Below are positions 8,524 to 18,078 of a stretch of DNA of 64,000 bases, in pieces. Below the pieces are notes generated by a model. The model ran no database searches and was not told the origin of the DNA. It saw only the letters and a list, made by a program, of their open reading frames with translations. Origin of the DNA: a bacterium (lineage in GTDB: Bacteria; Auribacterota; UBA3054). The stretch's first letter is position 1. Every line of letters starts with the position of its first letter. Location: positions 1 through 64,000 of the forward strand of contig JAFZXZ010000029.1 in the NCBI GenBank assembly GCA_017616555.1, in the 5' to 3' direction. The position numbers and the translations under genes were made by a program.

Positions 8524-10666
8524 ACTAGCCATAACAGCCGCCGCAATAGTTGCTCTAGGCTTGACCTCTATCCCGAAAGCCGATGAATCCCAAGTTCCGC
8601 AGATCGATCAATTGGAGGGCGAACACCTTTCCGGCATGATGGTTTTCACCATGCAGCAGCATTTGAAGCATCACCGCCCGACTCCGGAAATAAATATCAA
8701 CACGCTTTCCAATTTCGTCAACACTCTCGACCCGGCGCGCATTTTCCTTCTTTCCAACGAGGTCGCGCAGATCCATTCGCAGAGGCTCAAGATGCTGACG
8801 GCTTTCCGGGACAACCGTTGGGACTTCGTCACCAACTTCTACCAAAGCGTTTTCATGCCGAACGTGAAGGCCTCCTATGATTACGCTGTCAGGATCCTCT
8901 CCGACACGAACTATGTTCCCAACACCTCCCTTAAGATCCCCGTGGACGTCAAGAGCATCTCGTTCCCCGTCACACCTGAGGAAAGGAACAAATACCTAGA
9001 GAGCACACTGGCCTATCAGGTGGCCTTCATGGAATCGATGGGCGAATCAAGAAGCAACGCCTGCCAGAAGGTCAGGAAGCGCCGTGAACGCATCCTGAAG
9101 TATTTTTCCGAGATGGATTATCACGAACAGTTCGGCCTCTTCATGAACGCCTTCTGCTCGGCCCTTGACCCGCACACCAGTTATTTCCCGCCTGACGACA
9201 TGGAGGATTTCAACATCAGCATGTCCCTTTCCCTGGAAGGCATCGGCGCCACGCTTAAGAGTGACGACGGCTATGTCGTCATATCCGAACTGACTCCCGG
9301 AAGCCCGGCCGACAAATGCGGGAAACTCAAACCGGGCGACAAGATCATCGCCGTCGCCCAGGGCGAAGGCGGCGAATTCGTTGACGTCGTCGATATGGAG
9401 CTGCGCGACGTGGTCAAACAGATCCGCGGCAAGAAAGGTTCAACGGTCGTGCTGCGCATCTTAAGAAAGACCAAGAAAGGAATCAAGAATTTCGACCTTC
9501 CCCTGGTCAGGGACAAAGTCAAACTGGAGGACCAGGGGCCTAGGATGGAGATAGTCGAAATTTCGCGCACCAACGGATTATCGCAAGCCAAGAGCGTCAA
9601 AGTTGCCGTGATCGATCTCCCCTCTTTCTACCTCGATTCGGAAAGCAGGACGCTGCTTGGAGATTTCGATCATTCCGCTGTCTCAGACATCAGGCGCTTG
9701 CTCATTTCCTGCAACACGCAGAGAGTTGACGGCGTCATTCTTGACCTCCAGCGCAACGGCGGCGGCATCCTTGACGAAGCCGTCAACATGGCCGGACTCT
9801 TTTTGAAGCGCGGCAACATCGTTCTGACAAAATACACTCACGACAACGTCCAGATCCTGAACGACAAGAACCAAAACATCACTTACTTCGGCCCGCTAAT
9901 GATAACGACCAGCAGCTTGACGGCCAGCGCTGCTGAGATCGTGACAGGCGCCTTGAAAGCCTACAACCGCTGCCTGGTCGTCGGCCAATCTCAGAGCTAC
10001 GGCAAAGGATCCGTCCAGCAGATCATTCCCCTGACGGGAAGATTGGGCGCTCTTAAGATAACCAAAGGCCTCTACTACATTGCGAACGGCATCTCGCCGC
10101 AATTTGACGGCATCAAGTCCGACGTTGTTTTGCCGAGCAACCTGGACGCCGTGCAGCTTGGCGAACGTTATCTCCCCTGCGCGCTTTCCGCCCCGAAGAT
10201 CGACTCGCATCTTTCGCTTGAGGCGACCACGGGCCGCGGAGTCTGGACTCCCATCACGACCAATCTCGTGGAACGCCTCAAGAAAGCCTCCGCCGCCCGC
10301 ATAGCCAAAAGCGAAGCCTTCTCCGACATTAAGAAATTCATAGAAAAGTCGGAAGACGAACGCAAGCGAGTTTACATTTCGATCAAGGAACTGCTGGAAG
10401 ACAACGACAAGGCTGACGAGCTTGATGACGAAGACGACGAGCTTGATGAAACGGAAGAAAAAGCGGAAGGCGAAGAGGACGCTGACGAAGATGACGACGA
10501 ACCTGAAGCTGTTCCGGATGAAGACTCGAGCCAGGCCATGACCAAAACGCAAAAAGAGATAGCGAAGCTCTCTCGCCGCCAGCACTCCGTCACCAACAAC
10601 ATCCTGATCCAGGAATCTTTGCAGATAATGGGCGACTGGCTCATGCCGGACACCGTCAAACAGTAA
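8504..10666 (+). CDS. prc: Tail-specific carboxy-terminal protease (Prc/CtpA, S41)
   Basis: Periplasmic processing protease that trims or degrades proteins from the C-terminus. Started at ATG 8504 (AAAGGAAAG upstream), which gives 720 residues and an N-terminal signal peptide (hydrophobic run A-I-T-A-A-A-I-V-A-L). A PDZ domain lies around residues 230-330 (G-I-G-A-T-L, then G-D-K-I-I-A-V). The S41 core has catalytic Ser475 (T-A-S-A-A-E-I) and Lys501 (Y-G-K-G-S-V-Q), the usual ~25-residue spacing of the Ser-Lys dyad. The C-terminal tail is unusual for its long Asp/Glu-rich stretch at about residues 640-690. It overlaps dnaG by 20 bases and shares TAATG with the next gene. Confidence 0.92.
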   Translation: MTNRQIKLAITAAAIVALGLTSIPKADESQVPQIDQLEGEHLSGMMVFTMQQHLKHHRPTPEININTLSNFVNTLDPARIFLLSNEVAQIHSQRLKMLTAFRDNRWDFVTNFYQSVFMPNVKASYDYAVRILSDTNYVPNTSLKIPVDVKSISFPVTPEERNKYLESTLAYQVAFMESMGESRSNACQKVRKRRERILKYFSEMDYHEQFGLFMNAFCSALDPHTSYFPPDDMEDFNISMSLSLEGIGATLKSDDGYVVISELTPGSPADKCGKLKPGDKIIAVAQGEGGEFVDVVDMELRDVVKQIRGKKGSTVVLRILRKTKKGIKNFDLPLVRDKVKLEDQGPRMEIVEISRTNGLSQAKSVKVAVIDLPSFYLDSESRTLLGDFDHSAVSDIRRLLISCNTQRVDGVILDLQRNGGGILDEAVNMAGLFLKRGNIVLTKYTHDNVQILNDKNQNITYFGPLMITTSSLTASAAEIVTGALKAYNRCLVVGQSQSYGKGSVQQIIPLTGRLGALKITKGLYYIANGISPQFDGIKSDVVLPSNLDAVQLGERYLPCALSAPKIDSHLSLEATTGRGVWTPITTNLVERLKKASAARIAKSEAFSDIKKFIEKSEDERKRVYISIKELLEDNDKADELDDEDDELDETEEKAEGEEDADEDDDEPEAVPDEDSSQAMTKTQKEIAKLSRRQHSVTNNILIQESLQIMGDWLMPDTVKQ

Positions 10667-11514
10667 TGCTGACTCACACTTTTCTCCATATTCCCAGAAA
10701 AGGGAAAGGCTTCTGCCGCATGATGTCTTCGCTTGAGCTCGAGGACTGGCGCAGCATCCTCGCTTGGGAACCTTGCGAAGAGGAAGCACCGAAAGCTGAA
10801 GAGATCAAAGCCGCCGCCAGGGAATCCCTTGAACACCTGGAAGCAGGAGACCTTTGCTTCTTCACCGAAAAACTCCCTCCAACCGAAACCTGGCGCCTCT
10901 TCCCCTACTTCAGGGATTCTGTCTGCTATCTTGACATCGAAACGACCGGCTTGGGAAAAGGCTTCGACTACACGACTGTCGCCACGATCTACGACGGGCA
11001 TGATATTCAGGTCTTCACTCACGGAAAGAATATGGACGAACTTCCGGAAGCTCTTGAGAACTACAAAATCTGCGTGACCTTCAACGGAAAATGCTTCGAC
11101 CTGCCTTTTTTGAGAAGCGAGTTTGGAAGAGACTTCCCTTTATGCCAGATCGACCTCAGGTATGTCTTCGCCAGTCTGGGCATGAAGGGCGGGCTTAAAA
11201 AGCTTGAAAAATACTTCGGGATCAGCCGCGGAGAATGGACCGACCTCGACGGATACGCCGCCGTCATTCTCTGGAACTGGTACGAAAACGGCATGAAAGG
11301 CGCCCTGGAGACGCTTACAGCCTACAACATACTCGATACGGTCGATCTGGAAAAACTGATGTGCCTCGCCTACAATCTGAAAGTCAGGGCAGAGGGCTGC
11401 GGAGACGATCTTCTCCTCGAAATGCCCACTGAAGTCGAGATCCCCTACGCTCCGAATCCAGCCGTCATAAGAAAGGCCCTTGCGGTGACGCACAGAGCCG
11501 GAGGATACTATTGA
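10666..11514 (+). CDS. RNase H-like exonuclease, YprB type
   Basis: A 282-residue protein of the DEDD exonuclease superfamily, similar to Bacillus YprB. The N-terminus L-T-H-T-F-L-H-I-P resembles the family's usual opening, which supports the start at 10666 (TAATG overlap with the protease stop) rather than the internal ATGs at 10720/10723. Catalytic residues visible are Asp90 and Glu92 (Y-L-D-I-E-T-T-G-L), Asp145 (F-N-G-K-C-F-D-L-P-F-L) and the later Asp cluster in Y-N-I-L-D-T-V-D-L. The TPR tail found in B. subtilis YprB is absent. The substrate is unknown. It is coupled to the radical SAM gene by TGATG. Confidence 0.82.
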   Translation: MLTHTFLHIPRKGKGFCRMMSSLELEDWRSILAWEPCEEEAPKAEEIKAAARESLEHLEAGDLCFFTEKLPPTETWRLFPYFRDSVCYLDIETTGLGKGFDYTTVATIYDGHDIQVFTHGKNMDELPEALENYKICVTFNGKCFDLPFLRSEFGRDFPLCQIDLRYVFASLGMKGGLKKLEKYFGISRGEWTDLDGYAAVILWNWYENGMKGALETLTAYNILDTVDLEKLMCLAYNLKVRAEGCGDDLLLEMPTEVEIPYAPNPAVIRKALAVTHRAGGYY

Positions 11515-12812
11515 TGGACATCCCGAGACTTCTGATAGCAAATTTGAGCGGCGAGATCATCGACTGCCCCGAGCTTGCCTGGCAGGGCGTAGCCGGGCCG
11601 GACTTCTCGCTTCCGGAAAACTGGATACCCTTGCCGCCGGGCAGCGAGATCTTCACGCTTCCCGGAAGGCTGCCTGTCGGCCTTGACGAAACAAATGGCG
11701 AAGTGACGGTGCTTGAAAATTACTGCGACGAGCCGGTGCAGGCCGTGGCGGCTTTCATCGCGCCCGGCTACACTTCGCTCATGCGCCCAGCCTTCGAAAG
11801 GACGCCCGGCGCTCCTATTCTTCCGCTCTACTGCTACACGGCCGTCGGCTGGCTGAACGATCAGTTCGTCGTTCCCGCCGTGAGAATAGACAAAGACAAG
11901 AGGCAGGACTGCAAGACCTTCAATGAAAAGAAAATTCTGCAGGGCGCGGCGCGCATAAAAAAAGTTTACAAGAATAACCGCCTGGCCCAGCATCTGATGG
12001 ACAACTGCTGCCTGACCTACCGCTGCCCGGCGGCCCGCAACTACGCCCTCGGGCGTTGGGAAATGCCCCTGCCGACAAGCAGAGCATGCAACAGCCACTG
12101 TTTGGGCTGCATCTCCTTCCAGCCCGGCGATCATGTCTGCGCCTCGCAAAACCGCATCGCCTTCACGCCGACCGCCGAGGAGATCGCCCAGCTCGTCTTG
12201 GACCATTTCGCCAGCGCGGAAAAACCCATCGCCAGTTTCGGCCAGGGCTGCGAAGGCGAACCTTTGACGGAATACAAAGTCATTTCTGAAAGCATCAAGA
12301 TCATTAGGGAAAGAACTCCCTACGGCACGATAAATCTGAACACCAACGGCGGAATGACGAAAGCCTTGGAAAAAGTGATAGACGCCGGATTAGACAGCGT
12401 CAGGATCTCCCTTAATTCCGCCAGGCCGGAATATTACGAAGCCTACTGCCACCCTGCCTTCGCCTTTGACGACGTCATGGCATCCATTAAGTTGGCGAGG
12501 GAAAGGGGCGTTTTCGTCTCCCTGAATTACTTTGTCTTCCCGGGCTTCACCGACCAGCTGAAAGAATACGAAGCCTTAAAGAAGATCCTCGCAGGCCCCG
12601 GAGTCGACCTTATCCAGTGGCGCAACCTCAATATCGATCCCGACTGGTACATCGAGACCTTGAACATCAAGACCGACGAACCGGCCCTGGGCGTGCTTAA
12701 CTTAATGAAAACCATAAGGGAAGAATTCCCTTCCGTTCATTTCGGCTATTACAATCCATTTCTGGGCCAGGAGGACCCTGGGCGCGCAAAGCCAAAAACA
12801 AAAACGAAGTGA
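11514..12812 (+). CDS. Radical SAM protein of unknown specificity
   Basis: 432 residues from ATG 11514, which overlaps the preceding stop (TGATG) and has GGAGG upstream. A ~190-residue N-terminal extension (L-I-A-N-L-S-G-E-I opening, L-P-P-G-S-E-I-F-T-L-P-G-R) precedes the SAM core. The 4Fe-4S ligands are the three Cys of R-A-C-N-S-H-C-L-G-C, a C-x3-C-x2-C motif, followed by G-Q-G-C-E-G-E-P-L and N-L-N-T-N-G-G as SAM-binding elements. The C-terminus is basic. I recognise the architecture as a family spread in anaerobes but not its substrate. The next gene starts at GTG within its stop (GTGA). Confidence 0.85.
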   Translation: MDIPRLLIANLSGEIIDCPELAWQGVAGPDFSLPENWIPLPPGSEIFTLPGRLPVGLDETNGEVTVLENYCDEPVQAVAAFIAPGYTSLMRPAFERTPGAPILPLYCYTAVGWLNDQFVVPAVRIDKDKRQDCKTFNEKKILQGAARIKKVYKNNRLAQHLMDNCCLTYRCPAARNYALGRWEMPLPTSRACNSHCLGCISFQPGDHVCASQNRIAFTPTAEEIAQLVLDHFASAEKPIASFGQGCEGEPLTEYKVISESIKIIRERTPYGTINLNTNGGMTKALEKVIDAGLDSVRISLNSARPEYYEAYCHPAFAFDDVMASIKLARERGVFVSLNYFVFPGFTDQLKEYEALKKILAGPGVDLIQWRNLNIDPDWYIETLNIKTDEPALGVLNLMKTIREEFPSVHFGYYNPFLGQEDPGRAKPKTKTK

Positions 12813-14260
12813 AAGAAAAAACATTCAGGAAAACTCTGCCCGCCGCCAAATTTGGCGACTGGGAATTCTCTGGCGAAAACGCCTACGATTACCTTTACGA
12901 CCTGTCTGAAACGATAGGGTCCAGGCTCGGCGGAACAAAAGGCGAAATTGATGCCGCCCTTTACATAATGAAGAAATTCCGCTCCTTCGGCATGAGGACC
13001 TTTTTGCAGAAGTTTCCCATCTGGGCCTACGACAATCATGAAGGCAAAGCCAAAGCAAGGATCGGCAAAGGAAATTGGAAAGACGTCCCCTGCGAAGTCC
13101 ACATGCCCTGCTCCTCCACTCCCAAGAGCGGAATAACGGGGAAAATTTTCTTCGCCGTCCAGGGATATCAGGAGGCTATAACGCCGGAAGTCAAAGACAG
13201 GATCGTCATGGTCTCGCAGGGCATTCCCAAAGAGGAAAGGGAGCACTTCCTGAGTTACAAGCCCAAAGCGCTGGTTTACGTTGACGGCCGCTATGAGACG
13301 CACCTGCACCGCCAGCTTTCTGGCCACGATTACTTCGCCAGCTGGGGCAGCCTTCCCACCGTCACCATCCCCTACCTTGACGCCCTTCCTCTCATCGAGG
13401 CGAAAGAGGAGTGCGAGATGAAAATAACGATAGCGAACGAGGAAAAATACGTCTGGGGCCACAACGTTATCGGCGAGATCAAGGGCACAGACTTCCCCGA
13501 GGAGATAATAGTGATCTGCGGCCATTACGACACGCACTGGCAGTGTCCGGGCGCCACCGACAACGGCGGCGGCACGGTCATAGCGATGGAGCTGGCCAGG
13601 ATACTCGCAAACAAGAAGCCGAGAAGGACTCTGAGGTTCGTGCTCTTTTCCGGCGAGGAGTCAGGGCTGCACGGATCGATCGCCTACGCCCACGAGCTTA
13701 TGGAGAGCGACAAAAAGGAAAAGGCCAAAAAGTCTTTCGATCCCGTAAGCGGACGAACGCTTTTGGAAAGGCACCGCCTCGGACTGAACATCGACGTCAT
13801 GGGCGCCCTTCTGGCCAACGACGTCATCCTCTTTTCCGGTCCGGAAGACCTCGGCGCTTCCATGCGCCTTCTCTTCTTCGAGAAGAAGCGGAACTGCCGC
13901 TGCTCCAGGGGCCCCATGAGCTCCGACGGGACGCCCCTGGCGGCCGTCGGCATCCCGGTCGTCCAATACGGCCGCTACGGCGCCGGCACCAGTTTCGGCC
14001 ACACCGGCGACGACAGCATAAAATATCTCTCACCCGAAGCGCTTTTTCTTTCCGGCGACATCTGCCTCACCTGGCTCAGGCGCTACGTAGTTGACACGCC
14101 GACGCTCCCCTTCAAGCGGGAAGTCTCCCCCGAAGACATCAAGAAATGCGAGGATTACTTCCAGGGACGCCGCGGCCGCGACCCCAGGTTCGAGACGAAA
14201 AGGCTCTTCCCGAAAGGCGATCCGAAGATCAAAGATCCCGCGAAAAAAACCTTGGAATAA
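12809..14260 (+). CDS. M28 family zinc aminopeptidase
   Basis: 483 residues with a GTG start overlapping the radical SAM stop. No signal peptide or lipobox, so probably cytosolic. A protease-associated-like insert lies around residues 100-200. The M28 di-zinc site is visible: His239/Asp241 (G-H-Y-D-T-H), bridging Asp251 (A-T-D-N-G-G-G), catalytic Glu283 and ligand Glu284 (S-G-E-E-S-G), Asp in L-N-I-D-V-M-G, and the final His in F-G-H-T-G-D-D. The reaction is release of N-terminal residues from peptides. Its neighbour, a DPP IV-like enzyme, suggests joint peptide catabolism (inference). Confidence 0.9.
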   Translation: MKEKTFRKTLPAAKFGDWEFSGENAYDYLYDLSETIGSRLGGTKGEIDAALYIMKKFRSFGMRTFLQKFPIWAYDNHEGKAKARIGKGNWKDVPCEVHMPCSSTPKSGITGKIFFAVQGYQEAITPEVKDRIVMVSQGIPKEEREHFLSYKPKALVYVDGRYETHLHRQLSGHDYFASWGSLPTVTIPYLDALPLIEAKEECEMKITIANEEKYVWGHNVIGEIKGTDFPEEIIVICGHYDTHWQCPGATDNGGGTVIAMELARILANKKPRRTLRFVLFSGEESGLHGSIAYAHELMESDKKEKAKKSFDPVSGRTLLERHRLGLNIDVMGALLANDVILFSGPEDLGASMRLLFFEKKRNCRCSRGPMSSDGTPLAAVGIPVVQYGRYGAGTSFGHTGDDSIKYLSPEALFLSGDICLTWLRRYVVDTPTLPFKREVSPEDIKKCEDYFQGRRGRDPRFETKRLFPKGDPKIKDPAKKTLE

Positions 14261-14287
14261 TTTTAACCTTAAACCATAAGACAAACG

Positions 14288-16381
14288 ATGAAGTCGATAA
14301 CCATTGACGCGCTTTACAAGGAAAAACTTTTTTCTTCCAAAGGCATTCCGCAGTTCCATTTCATGAATTCCGGAAAAACGTATTCGCGCCTGGAGGATTC
14401 TAAGCGCGTGACCGTTTACGATCTTAAGAGCGGCAAACTTTTGAAGACGCTTTTCGACATCGAGAAACACAAAGAGATCGGCGCCGAGAAACTGCACAGC
14501 TACGCCTTCAGCAAAGACGAGAAGAAGCTTCTCCTGGCCGTGAATTTCGAAAAGATCTACCGCCGCACCTTCTACGCCTCCTACTTCGTTTACGACATTG
14601 AAAAGAAGACCGTGAGCGCAGTCTCAGATAAGAAGCGTCAGAAACTGGCCTCCTTCTCCCCCGACGGTAATAAAGTCGCCTTCGTGCATGAAAACGATCT
14701 CTACGTCAAAGACCTCACCGGCGGCAAAGAGATACGCCTGACCAAGGACGGCAAAGCGACGAAAATAATCAACGGCGCTCCCGACTGGGTCTATGAGGAA
14801 GAGTGGTACATGACTTACGGCTACCAGTGGTCGCCGGACAGCCAAAGCGTGGCTTACCTTCGCTTCGACGAGAGCAAGGTGAAAGAATACCGCATCGACT
14901 TCTACCACGGCACCGACTATCCGAAACCTTTGATCTACAAATACCCCAGGGCCGGCGAAGCCAACGCTACTGTCACCTGCCACGTTTTCAATCTGAAAAG
15001 CAAAAAGACGGTAAAGCTCGAGACCGGCAGCGACGACATCTACATCCCGACCATCCAGTGGGAGCCGAAAGGACAGTATCTGTACCTTCTGATCGTCAAC
15101 AGGCTTCAGAACCATTTCCAGTGGCTGCGCGCCAAGTGCGGTCAAACGAAACTGGAGTGCGTTTACGAAGAGGCCAACGAGCGCTACTGCGATATCGACC
15201 AACAGCTTTACTTCCTCAAACAAAGCCCGGAATTTCTGCTCAGAACTTCCAGAAGCGGACGCTGGCATGTCATGCTCTGCAAATTGGACGGAACTTATGT
15301 CCGCCACCTGACGAACGGCGAATGGGACGTCTCCGCAATCAAAGCGATCGACGAGAAGAAAAAGCTCGTCTATCTCGAGACGACCAAAACGAACCATCTG
15401 CAGCGCCAGCTCTTCAAAGTCGGGTTTGACGGCGAAAAACTCACGCGCATAACAGTTGGACCCGGCACGCACAGCGTAACTTTCAATTCCGACGCCTCGC
15501 AGTTCATCGACTGCCACTCCACCAACCAGGCTCCTCCCGTTTACGCGCTCTACTCCGCCGACGGCAGGAAGCTGCGCGTCCTGGAAGACAACGCCAAATT
15601 GAAAAAACTTCTGAAGGACTATCCCGTCACGAAGAAAGAAATGTTCCATTTCGTGACGCCGGAAAAAACGAAGCTCTACGGCTGGATCGTGAAGCCGTAT
15701 AAATTTGATCCCAAGAAGCGCTATCCCCTCTTCATGACTTTCTACAACGGCCCGCACTCCCAGGCCGCCACGGAAGGCTGGCAGTTCGGCTGGGAACGCT
15801 ATCTGGCGGAAAGAGGCTACATCGTAGCCTGTGTGGACGGGCGCGGCACCGGCTGGCGCGGCGAAGAATTTTTGAAGTGCACTTACAAGCAGCTGGGCCG
15901 CTACGAAGTCATAGACCAGATCTACGCCGCCAAGTTCCTCGGATCCCTCCCCTACGTTGACGAGAAGAGGATCGGCGTTTTCGGCTGGAGCTACGGCGGC
16001 TTCATGGCCAGCAGCCTGATGGTTAGGGGCGGCGACGTCTTCAAACTCGGCATCGCAGTCGCCTCCGTCACCGACTGGCGCTTCTATGACACCATCTACA
16101 CCGAAAAATTCATGGCTACGCCGCAGCTGAATCCCGATTACGGCAAATGGTCCCCCATCAATTTCGCGGACGGCCTGACCGGCAAGCTTCTCCTTGTCCA
16201 CGGCATCGCGGACGACAACGTCCACTTCCAGAATTCCCTGGCCCTGGAGGAAGCCCTCATCAAAGCCGGCAAAAAATTCGAGATGCACTACGTCCTGAAC
16301 AAGGACCACGGCATCGGCGGACCGCACACCACTCCGCACCTTTACACTCGCATGCTTAGTTTCATAACTGAAAACCTTTGA
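14288..16381 (+). CDS. Dipeptidyl peptidase IV-like serine peptidase (S9)
   Basis: 697 residues: an N-terminal beta-propeller domain (about 1-430) and a C-terminal alpha/beta-hydrolase domain. The D-W-V-Y-E-E-E-W motif near residue 160 is the double-Glu element that binds the substrate amino-terminus in DPP IV enzymes. The catalytic triad is Ser568 (G-W-S-Y-G-G-F), Asp642 (H-G-I-A-D-D-N-V-H) and His674 (N-K-D-H-G-I-G-G). It removes X-Pro or X-Ala dipeptides from peptide ends. No signal peptide is seen, so a cytosolic location is likely, unlike most DPP IV relatives. It follows the M28 peptidase gene by 27 bases. Confidence 0.92.
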   Translation: MKSITIDALYKEKLFSSKGIPQFHFMNSGKTYSRLEDSKRVTVYDLKSGKLLKTLFDIEKHKEIGAEKLHSYAFSKDEKKLLLAVNFEKIYRRTFYASYFVYDIEKKTVSAVSDKKRQKLASFSPDGNKVAFVHENDLYVKDLTGGKEIRLTKDGKATKIINGAPDWVYEEEWYMTYGYQWSPDSQSVAYLRFDESKVKEYRIDFYHGTDYPKPLIYKYPRAGEANATVTCHVFNLKSKKTVKLETGSDDIYIPTIQWEPKGQYLYLLIVNRLQNHFQWLRAKCGQTKLECVYEEANERYCDIDQQLYFLKQSPEFLLRTSRSGRWHVMLCKLDGTYVRHLTNGEWDVSAIKAIDEKKKLVYLETTKTNHLQRQLFKVGFDGEKLTRITVGPGTHSVTFNSDASQFIDCHSTNQAPPVYALYSADGRKLRVLEDNAKLKKLLKDYPVTKKEMFHFVTPEKTKLYGWIVKPYKFDPKKRYPLFMTFYNGPHSQAATEGWQFGWERYLAERGYIVACVDGRGTGWRGEEFLKCTYKQLGRYEVIDQIYAAKFLGSLPYVDEKRIGVFGWSYGGFMASSLMVRGGDVFKLGIAVASVTDWRFYDTIYTEKFMATPQLNPDYGKWSPINFADGLTGKLLLVHGIADDNVHFQNSLALEEALIKAGKKFEMHYVLNKDHGIGGPHTTPHLYTRMLSFITENL

Positions 16382-16393
16382 GGAATAAACCAT

Positions 16394-16855
16394 ATGCAAA
16401 GCATTCTTCCGTTCCTGACTAAAGAACGCGTAATCGACCTTAAGGGTCAGACTAAAAACGATGTTCTCTACGAAATGGCCAAAGTCGCCGTCAACGAAGC
16501 GATCCACGAAGACGTGGAAGCCCTCTACGACGAGCTCCTTGACAGAGAGCGCCTTATGAGCACCGGCATCGGAATAGGCATCGCCGTCCCCCACACGCGC
16601 TGCCCCGAGACCGAGACCTTCACAGTCGCCATCGGCCGTTCAGCCGAAGGCGTCAAATACGATTCTCTTGACGGCCAGCCCGTGCACCTTTTGATCCTCA
16701 TCATCGCCCCCGGCAACGACCGCAGGGAATACCTTCAGCTTTTGGCCAAAGTCGTCATGAAGCTCAAGGACCGCGAATTCTTCCAGAAACTCATGGACGC
16801 CCCGACGAGCGGCGACATGTACGACATCATCGTAAAAGAAGGAAATGCTGAATAA
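16394..16855 (+). CDS. PTS EIIA(Ntr)-like regulatory phosphocarrier
   Basis: 153 residues, the length of a single EIIA domain of the fructose/nitrogen type. The phosphorylatable His67 lies in I-A-V-P-H-T-R-C. No EIIB or EIIC transport domain is encoded nearby, so it is a regulatory rather than a sugar-transporting component. The last 11 bases overlap the antiporter start at 16845, which argues for tight co-expression and suggests that EIIA controls the antiporter (inference). The ribosome site is weak (AGGAAT). Confidence 0.88.
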   Translation: MQSILPFLTKERVIDLKGQTKNDVLYEMAKVAVNEAIHEDVEALYDELLDRERLMSTGIGIGIAVPHTRCPETETFTVAIGRSAEGVKYDSLDGQPVHLLILIIAPGNDRREYLQLLAKVVMKLKDREFFQKLMDAPTSGDMYDIIVKEGNAE

Positions 16856-18074
16856 CTTTCAGAACTTTCTGGGAAGCCCGCTCCTGACGCTTGGCGTTGC
16901 CATGCTGATGGGTTTCTTCGTGGGCCGTCTGGCGGAGATGATCAAACTCCCGAGGGTGACCGGCTACGTCATAGCCGGCGTCATCTTGGGGCACACGATC
17001 TATTCCGGAAGTTTTGACCTTTTGCGTTTCGACATCACCAACGACTTCGCCTTAGGCTTCGTCGCCTTCACCATAGGTGCCGAACTCGAAATGGAACGAC
17101 TAAAGAAAGTCGGCCTGTGCGTCGCGACCATCGTCATCTTCGAAACGCTCGTCTCCTTCATTCTGGTCTCTTTTTGCACCTTCCTTCTGACGAAAGACCT
17201 GCCGCTCTCCGTCCTTTTGGGTTCGCTGGCTTCCGCCACCGCCCCGGCCGCCACGGTCATGACTCTAAGGCAAATGAAAGCCAAGGGCCCGGTGACCACC
17301 ACCCTCCTGGCGGTAGTAGGCCTTGACGACGCCCTGGCATTAATCGTTTACGCCTTCGCTGCGGCCTTTTTAAAGGGTTCTATCAGTTCGGACGGCATAT
17401 CTATCGTCCAGGCCTTCATCCTGCCGTTATTGCGCATTCTGGGCGCTCTGGGGCTGGGCGCGCTGCTCGGCCTAGCTGTGCTTCCCGTTCTCAAGAGCAT
17501 CACCATGCAGGCCGAGATGCTGCTCTTCGTCTGCGCCTCCATCATTTTCTGCGACGGCATAGCCACCAGATTCGGTTTTTCTGAGCTTCTTTGCAACATG
17601 GCTTTCGGATTTACCGTGGCCAACGTCGGGCGCTTCTCCACCGGAAGGCTGCTCACCGCCATTGACCAGCTGACACCGCCCATCTACGCGGCCTTCTTCG
17701 TATTGGCCGGCGCCCAGCTTAGGCTCAACGCCTGCTGCAACGTCTTCATGCTCTCTTTGGCCGCGGTTTACACCATAAGCCGCGTGGCCGGCAAAGTCGG
17801 CGGCGCCTACCTCGGCAGCGTGATCGGCAAAGCAAGCGACACCATAAGGAAGAACATCGGCTTCGGCCTCGTCTCCCAGGTCGGTATCGCCATCGCCCTG
17901 GCCGTCATCATCAGACGGGAATTCAGACCCTTGAACTTATATTTCGGCAATTTTGAAATGAGCCAGATGATCATCAATCTTCTGCTCTTCACCACCATAT
18001 TCACGGAAATAATCGGCCCGGCCCTGACGCGCTACGGCATAAGACGCGCCGGAGAGGACCACAGCTCGGAATAA
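16845..18074 (+). CDS. CPA2-type cation/proton antiporter
   Basis: 409 residues, about 12 hydrophobic segments, no TrkA-N or other cytoplasmic regulatory tail. Family features include the early M-I-K-L-P-R-V-T-G-Y-V-I-A-G segment and an acidic pair in the V-G-L-D-D-A-L-A-L membrane segment, the expected ion-binding site of Kef/NapA-like exchangers. It exchanges Na+ or K+ for H+ across the inner membrane; specificity cannot be read. AAGAAGGAA precedes the ATG, which lies inside the EIIA gene. A 104-residue possible regulator follows after 4 bases. Confidence 0.9.
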   Translation: MLNNFQNFLGSPLLTLGVAMLMGFFVGRLAEMIKLPRVTGYVIAGVILGHTIYSGSFDLLRFDITNDFALGFVAFTIGAELEMERLKKVGLCVATIVIFETLVSFILVSFCTFLLTKDLPLSVLLGSLASATAPAATVMTLRQMKAKGPVTTTLLAVVGLDDALALIVYAFAAAFLKGSISSDGISIVQAFILPLLRILGALGLGALLGLAVLPVLKSITMQAEMLLFVCASIIFCDGIATRFGFSELLCNMAFGFTVANVGRFSTGRLLTAIDQLTPPIYAAFFVLAGAQLRLNACCNVFMLSLAAVYTISRVAGKVGGAYLGSVIGKASDTIRKNIGFGLVSQVGIAIALAVIIRREFRPLNLYFGNFEMSQMIINLLLFTTIFTEIIGPALTRYGIRRAGEDHSSE

Positions 18075-18078
18075 ACTC

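Noticed and set aside
14624-16594. A 656-codon open frame antisense to the DPP IV-like gene
   Set aside because: No recognisable domain, and it spans two well-supported plus-strand genes; the sense strand has an intact catalytic triad.
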